Assembly (NCBI GenBank): GCA_937915965.1
Contig: CALGHC010000797.1
Location: 1-8,223 of the forward strand
Length of the DNA: 8,223 nucleotides
Reading direction: 5' to 3'
Origin: an uncultured Myxococcales bacterium
GTDB lineage: Bacteria; Myxococcota_A; UBA9042
Numbering within the stretch: position 1 is the stretch's first letter; each line of letters starts with the position of its first letter. The notes beneath the pieces are model-generated. The model saw only the letters and a list, made by a program, of their open reading frames with translations. It did no database searches and was not told where the DNA came from. The position numbers were made by a program, and so were the translations under genes. This document shows positions 5,918-8,223 of the stretch, piece by piece.

Positions 5918-7383
5918 GCCAACACGACGAAGCCCCTCCTAGCGCCCCGCCACCTTCGATTCGCCCACATCGCCGGTTGGACGCGCGCGACTCCGCGGTC
6001 GACAGCCTCGGCCGGCCCACGTGGGCCACGCTGGAGATCTTCCAAGGCATGGACGACAGGGCCGTCGAGTCCCTGCGCGCCGCGATGACGCCGATTCTCT
6101 ACAAGCCGGGAGAGGAGATCCTCTGCCAGGGCGAGGACGGCGAAGACATGTACGTCCTTGAGCAGGGGCGGGTGCGTATTCGCGTGCGCAGCGACATGAA
6201 GGACACGAGCTTCGAGAGCAGCCTGGTCGCTCCAGCCCTGTTTGGCGAGATGAGCCTCGTCGCCAACGCTCCGCGAACGGCCACCGTCGCGGCCGAGACG
6301 TCGGTGCGCTGTCTGCGGCTGGACAGGGCCGCGTTCGAGCATCTGGTCAGCGGCAACCCCGCTGCGGCGGTCTTCCTCACGCGGGTCGTCGGCGAGCGAC
6401 TGATGGAGTCGGGCTCGATTCGCCAAGTGGGCAAGTACCACGTCACCGGGCGCTTGGGGGCTGGCGCGGTCGCGACGGTCTTCGAGGCTGTCCACCCCGA
6501 GCTCGGCCAGCTGGTCGCGCTGAAGATGCTGTCGCACGCCCTGGTCTACCACCCAGGATTCGCGGATCAGTTCCGCCACGAAGCCCGCCTCGTCGCCAGC
6601 CTGAGCCACGAGCACATCGTCCGCGTGCTCGACACCGAACAGGCCTACGGCACGCACTTCATTGTCATGGAGCGGCTGACCGGCACGCTGCTTGAGGACC
6701 TCATCGAGAGCGGCCAGCGCCTGGCGTGGGGTGCTATCCGCCGCATCCTTAAGGAGACCTGCCTGGCGCTACAGTACTCCCACGAAAAGAACCTGCTGCA
6801 CCGTGATATCAAGCCATCCAACATCTTCCTGACTGAGGATCGACGAGCCAAGATCCTCGACTTCGGGATCGCGGTGAGCGCTGAAGCGTCGGAGGTAGAA
6901 AGCGGTCATCTGCTGGGCACGCCGTACTACATGCCCCCCGAGCAGATTCTGGGCGAGAAGCTCGACGGCAGAGCGGATCTGTACGCCTTGGGTATCGTCG
7001 CGTACGAACTGATCACCCTTGAGGTGCCTTTCGACGCCGACACGCTCGACGAGCTGCTGCGGCTGCACCTGCACCGACCGACGCCCGATCCGCGCGCACG
7101 CATGCCAGAGTGCCCGGACGACCTGGTGCAGTTCGTGCGGCAGGCCACCGCCAAGAGCCCGGAGGATCGCTTCGCGACGTGCGGCGAAGCGGCAGCCTTC
7201 CTGCAGACGGCGGGCGAATTGCCACTGGTCAACAAGCTTGAGCTATCGACGCTGGCGATCTCCTACCATCCCAGCAAAGGCCCGCTCGTCGCCAGGGCTC
7301 TGCGCGAACTTGACGCCCAACTCGATGATGTTGCAGGGATTTCACTCCTGTACGGCCACCAGGCAAGTCGCCACGAAGAGTAG
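5914..7383 (+). CDS. Cyclic-nucleotide-binding domain / Ser-Thr protein kinase fusion
   Basis: A 489-residue cytosolic protein starting at ATG 5914, which overlaps the transporter stop (ATGA). The frame is open further upstream, but that would run through the transporter gene. Residues 1-36 are a Pro/Arg-rich leader. Residues about 40-165 form a cNMP-binding fold whose phosphate-binding cassette reads FGEMSLVANAPRTATV (110-125), keeping Glu112 and Arg121, the family's ribose and phosphate contacts. The kinase domain starts at about 172 and has all the key residues: Gly-loop LGAGAVATV (181-189), VALK Lys204, helix-C Glu223, HRDIKPSN (Asp298), DFG (316-318), PPE in place of APE (341-343) and Asp355. 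No transmembrane helix is present, unlike many bacterial PknB-type kinases. Residues about 435-489 form a short C-terminal extension of unrecognised type. Predicted role: phosphorylation of Ser/Thr targets, gated by a cyclic nucleotide. The transporter is the obvious candidate partner from context only. Domain calls are strong; ligand identity and substrates are unknown. Confidence 0.93.
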   Translation: MSQHDEAPPSAPPPSIRPHRRLDARDSAVDSLGRPTWATLEIFQGMDDRAVESLRAAMTPILYKPGEEILCQGEDGEDMYVLEQGRVRIRVRSDMKDTSFESSLVAPALFGEMSLVANAPRTATVAAETSVRCLRLDRAAFEHLVSGNPAAAVFLTRVVGERLMESGSIRQVGKYHVTGRLGAGAVATVFEAVHPELGQLVALKMLSHALVYHPGFADQFRHEARLVASLSHEHIVRVLDTEQAYGTHFIVMERLTGTLLEDLIESGQRLAWGAIRRILKETCLALQYSHEKNLLHRDIKPSNIFLTEDRRAKILDFGIAVSAEASEVESGHLLGTPYYMPPEQILGEKLDGRADLYALGIVAYELITLEVPFDADTLDELLRLHLHRPTPDPRARMPECPDDLVQFVRQATAKSPEDRFATCGEAAAFLQTAGELPLVNKLELSTLAISYHPSKGPLVARALRELDAQLDDVAGISLLYGHQASRHEE

Positions 7384-7384
7384 G

Positions 7385-7437
7385 CGGCCGGCCGGCCCAT
7401 CGATGTACCCGCCATTTGGCCGCTATGGGCAGGCGGG
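7385..7437. terminator. Possible bidirectional hairpin region between convergent genes
   Basis: The 39-bp gap between the convergent kinase and cysteine-rich genes holds a perfect 12-bp palindrome, GGCCGGCCGGCC (7386-7397), a small GCCA-TT-TGGC hairpin (7411-7420), and CCCGCC (7408-7413) complementary to GGCGGG (7432-7437), which lies just inside the minus-strand gene. No T-tract follows on either strand, so this is at best a weak or factor-assisted transcription end. Confidence 0.25.
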
Positions 7438-8223
7438 CGCGCAGACGTGCAGGATCGGGTTGCAAATCAAGCCCGCGCCGCAGGGACCGGCCGCCTCACC
7501 AAGCCCGAGCGCGCACTCGACACCGATCCCGAGCGGCGCCGTGCACAATCCCCCGTAGCAGGTCAGGCCCCCACCGCAGGTGCCCATGCATGGCTCGCCA
7601 GCGAGGGGGTCGAGGGCCAGAGCGCTGCACAGGCCGGAGGTCGGGTCGCAGTCGAGACCGACGGAACAACGCATATGCGGTGGCGCGGGCGGCAGCGGCT
7701 CGGGCGCGCAAGCCTCGCCGGCGCCGGGCAGGAGCGAGCAGACGCCCGTGGCGCCGAGGTCTCCCCCGGCGCACCAGACATCGAGACCCTTGCACACAAT
7801 GGATGTCGCGCATGCCGCGCCGAGCGGCGCAAGGGCGGCGCAAATCCCCTCCGCAAACGGCTGCGCGCCGCCGTCGGACAGACAGACCGCGCCGGGCACG
7901 CAGCTCTCCCAAACGGACGCGGCAGCAGAGCTCGGCTGGCACGTCTCGCCCACCTCCGATCGCTTGGCGCACAGGCCCGTGATCGTCCCAGGATCACCCG
8001 CCTTGCAGGTGAGATCTGCAGCGCAATCCCCCCCCATCACCATGCATGCCGCGCCAATCTCGCCCGGCGCGGTGCAGATTGGCGCCGCCACCGTGTCGCT
8101 CCATGAGCAGACCATCGTGCCACAGCCGGTATCCTGTTCGACCGGGTCACAGAGGCTGCCAAGCGCGAGCACTTTGGCCGCACCGCAGACGCCGCCGTCG
8201 CACACGAGGTCGCCAGCACAGTG
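7423..8223 (-). CDS. C-terminal part of a secreted protein with tandem four-cysteine units (Dickkopf-N-like)
   Basis: The minus-strand frame is open to the right edge and ends at TAG 7425-7423, giving the last 266 residues. An in-frame GTG at 8205 falls inside a cysteine unit and is not a credible start, so the gene is cut by the window edge. There are 32 Cys (12%) in a regular plan: the end of one unit (Cys 2, 8, 13), seven complete units at residues 14-50, 51-85, 86-128, 129-162, 163-199, 200-227 and 228-261, and a final APACP. Each unit has a G-x-x-C entry and spacing close to C-x(3-13)-C-x(4-6)-C-x(4-13)-C, with G-L-x-C or G-V-C endings. An all-even cysteine set fits disulfides formed outside the cytoplasm. 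Annotators often label such proteins Dickkopf N-terminal Cys-rich; they are common in Myxococcota. The function is unknown: a surface or adhesive role is plausible but not shown. The signal peptide would lie outside the window. Confidence 0.82.
   Translation of the reverse strand, partial: HCAGDLVCDGGVCGAAKVLALGSLCDPVEQDTGCGTMVCSWSDTVAAPICTAPGEIGAACMVMGGDCAADLTCKAGDPGTITGLCAKRSEVGETCQPSSAAASVWESCVPGAVCLSDGGAQPFAEGICAALAPLGAACATSIVCKGLDVWCAGGDLGATGVCSLLPGAGEACAPEPLPPAPPHMRCSVGLDCDPTSGLCSALALDPLAGEPCMGTCGGGLTCYGGLCTAPLGIGVECALGLGEAAGPCGAGLICNPILHVCAPACP

Noticed and set aside
5806..6657. 283-codon open frame on the minus strand opposite the kinase
   Set aside because: It is antisense to a protein with complete cNMP and kinase motifs, so it is a shadow frame caused by high GC.
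7447..8106. 219-codon open frame on the plus strand opposite the cysteine-rich gene
   Set aside because: Its composition is shadow-like. The opposite strand shows an ordered four-cysteine pattern that cannot be chance.

Overview
The window is GC-rich and densely packed with genes. The mix of genes suggests a Gram-negative bacterium of the Myxococcota or an allied deltaproteobacterial lineage. There is a lipoprotein with a DNDGDG-type calcium-binding motif, a secreted protein built from four-cysteine units, a eukaryote-like Ser/Thr kinase and an outer-membrane barrel. This assignment is inferred from gene style; there is no rRNA or other phylogenetic marker. No tRNA, rRNA, CRISPR array, insertion sequence or integrase was seen.

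Layout. (1) Bases 2-169 (+) are the last 55 codons of an integral membrane protein resembling the C-terminus of the DUF819 (YjcL-like) family. (2) Bases 170-344 are non-coding and hold a small inverted/direct repeat. (3) Bases 345-3541 (+) are a two-gene operon: a lipoprotein of the C45 (Ntn-fold acyltransferase/hydrolase) type, joined by a 4-nt GTGA overlap to a signal-peptide-bearing outer-membrane beta-barrel. (4) Bases 3504-4610 (-) encode a secreted HEAT-like alpha-repeat protein whose 3' end overlaps the barrel gene. (5) Bases 4611-4735 are a divergent intergenic region with two perfect palindromes. (6) Bases 4736-7383 (+) are a second two-gene operon: an AI-2E family transporter joined by a 4-nt ATGA overlap to a cyclic-nucleotide-binding/Ser-Thr kinase fusion. 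(7) Bases 7423-8223 (-) are the C-terminal part of a cysteine-rich secreted protein that runs off the right edge.

How they fit together. Both plus-strand operons pair genes that are probably translationally coupled. In the first, a lipid-anchored enzyme-like protein and a barrel would both sit in the cell envelope, so processing coupled to passage across the outer membrane is a reasonable guess. In the second, a cytosolic kinase with an intact catalytic core and a cyclic-nucleotide pocket is co-translated with a membrane exporter, which suggests (but does not prove) second-messenger control of transport by phosphorylation.

The most interesting points are the C45 protein, which by eye has lost the usual active-site Cys, Arg, Asp and Asn and carries a large insertion just before the expected cleavage site; the PKG-like kinase coupled to a transporter; and the paired palindromes between the divergent genes.
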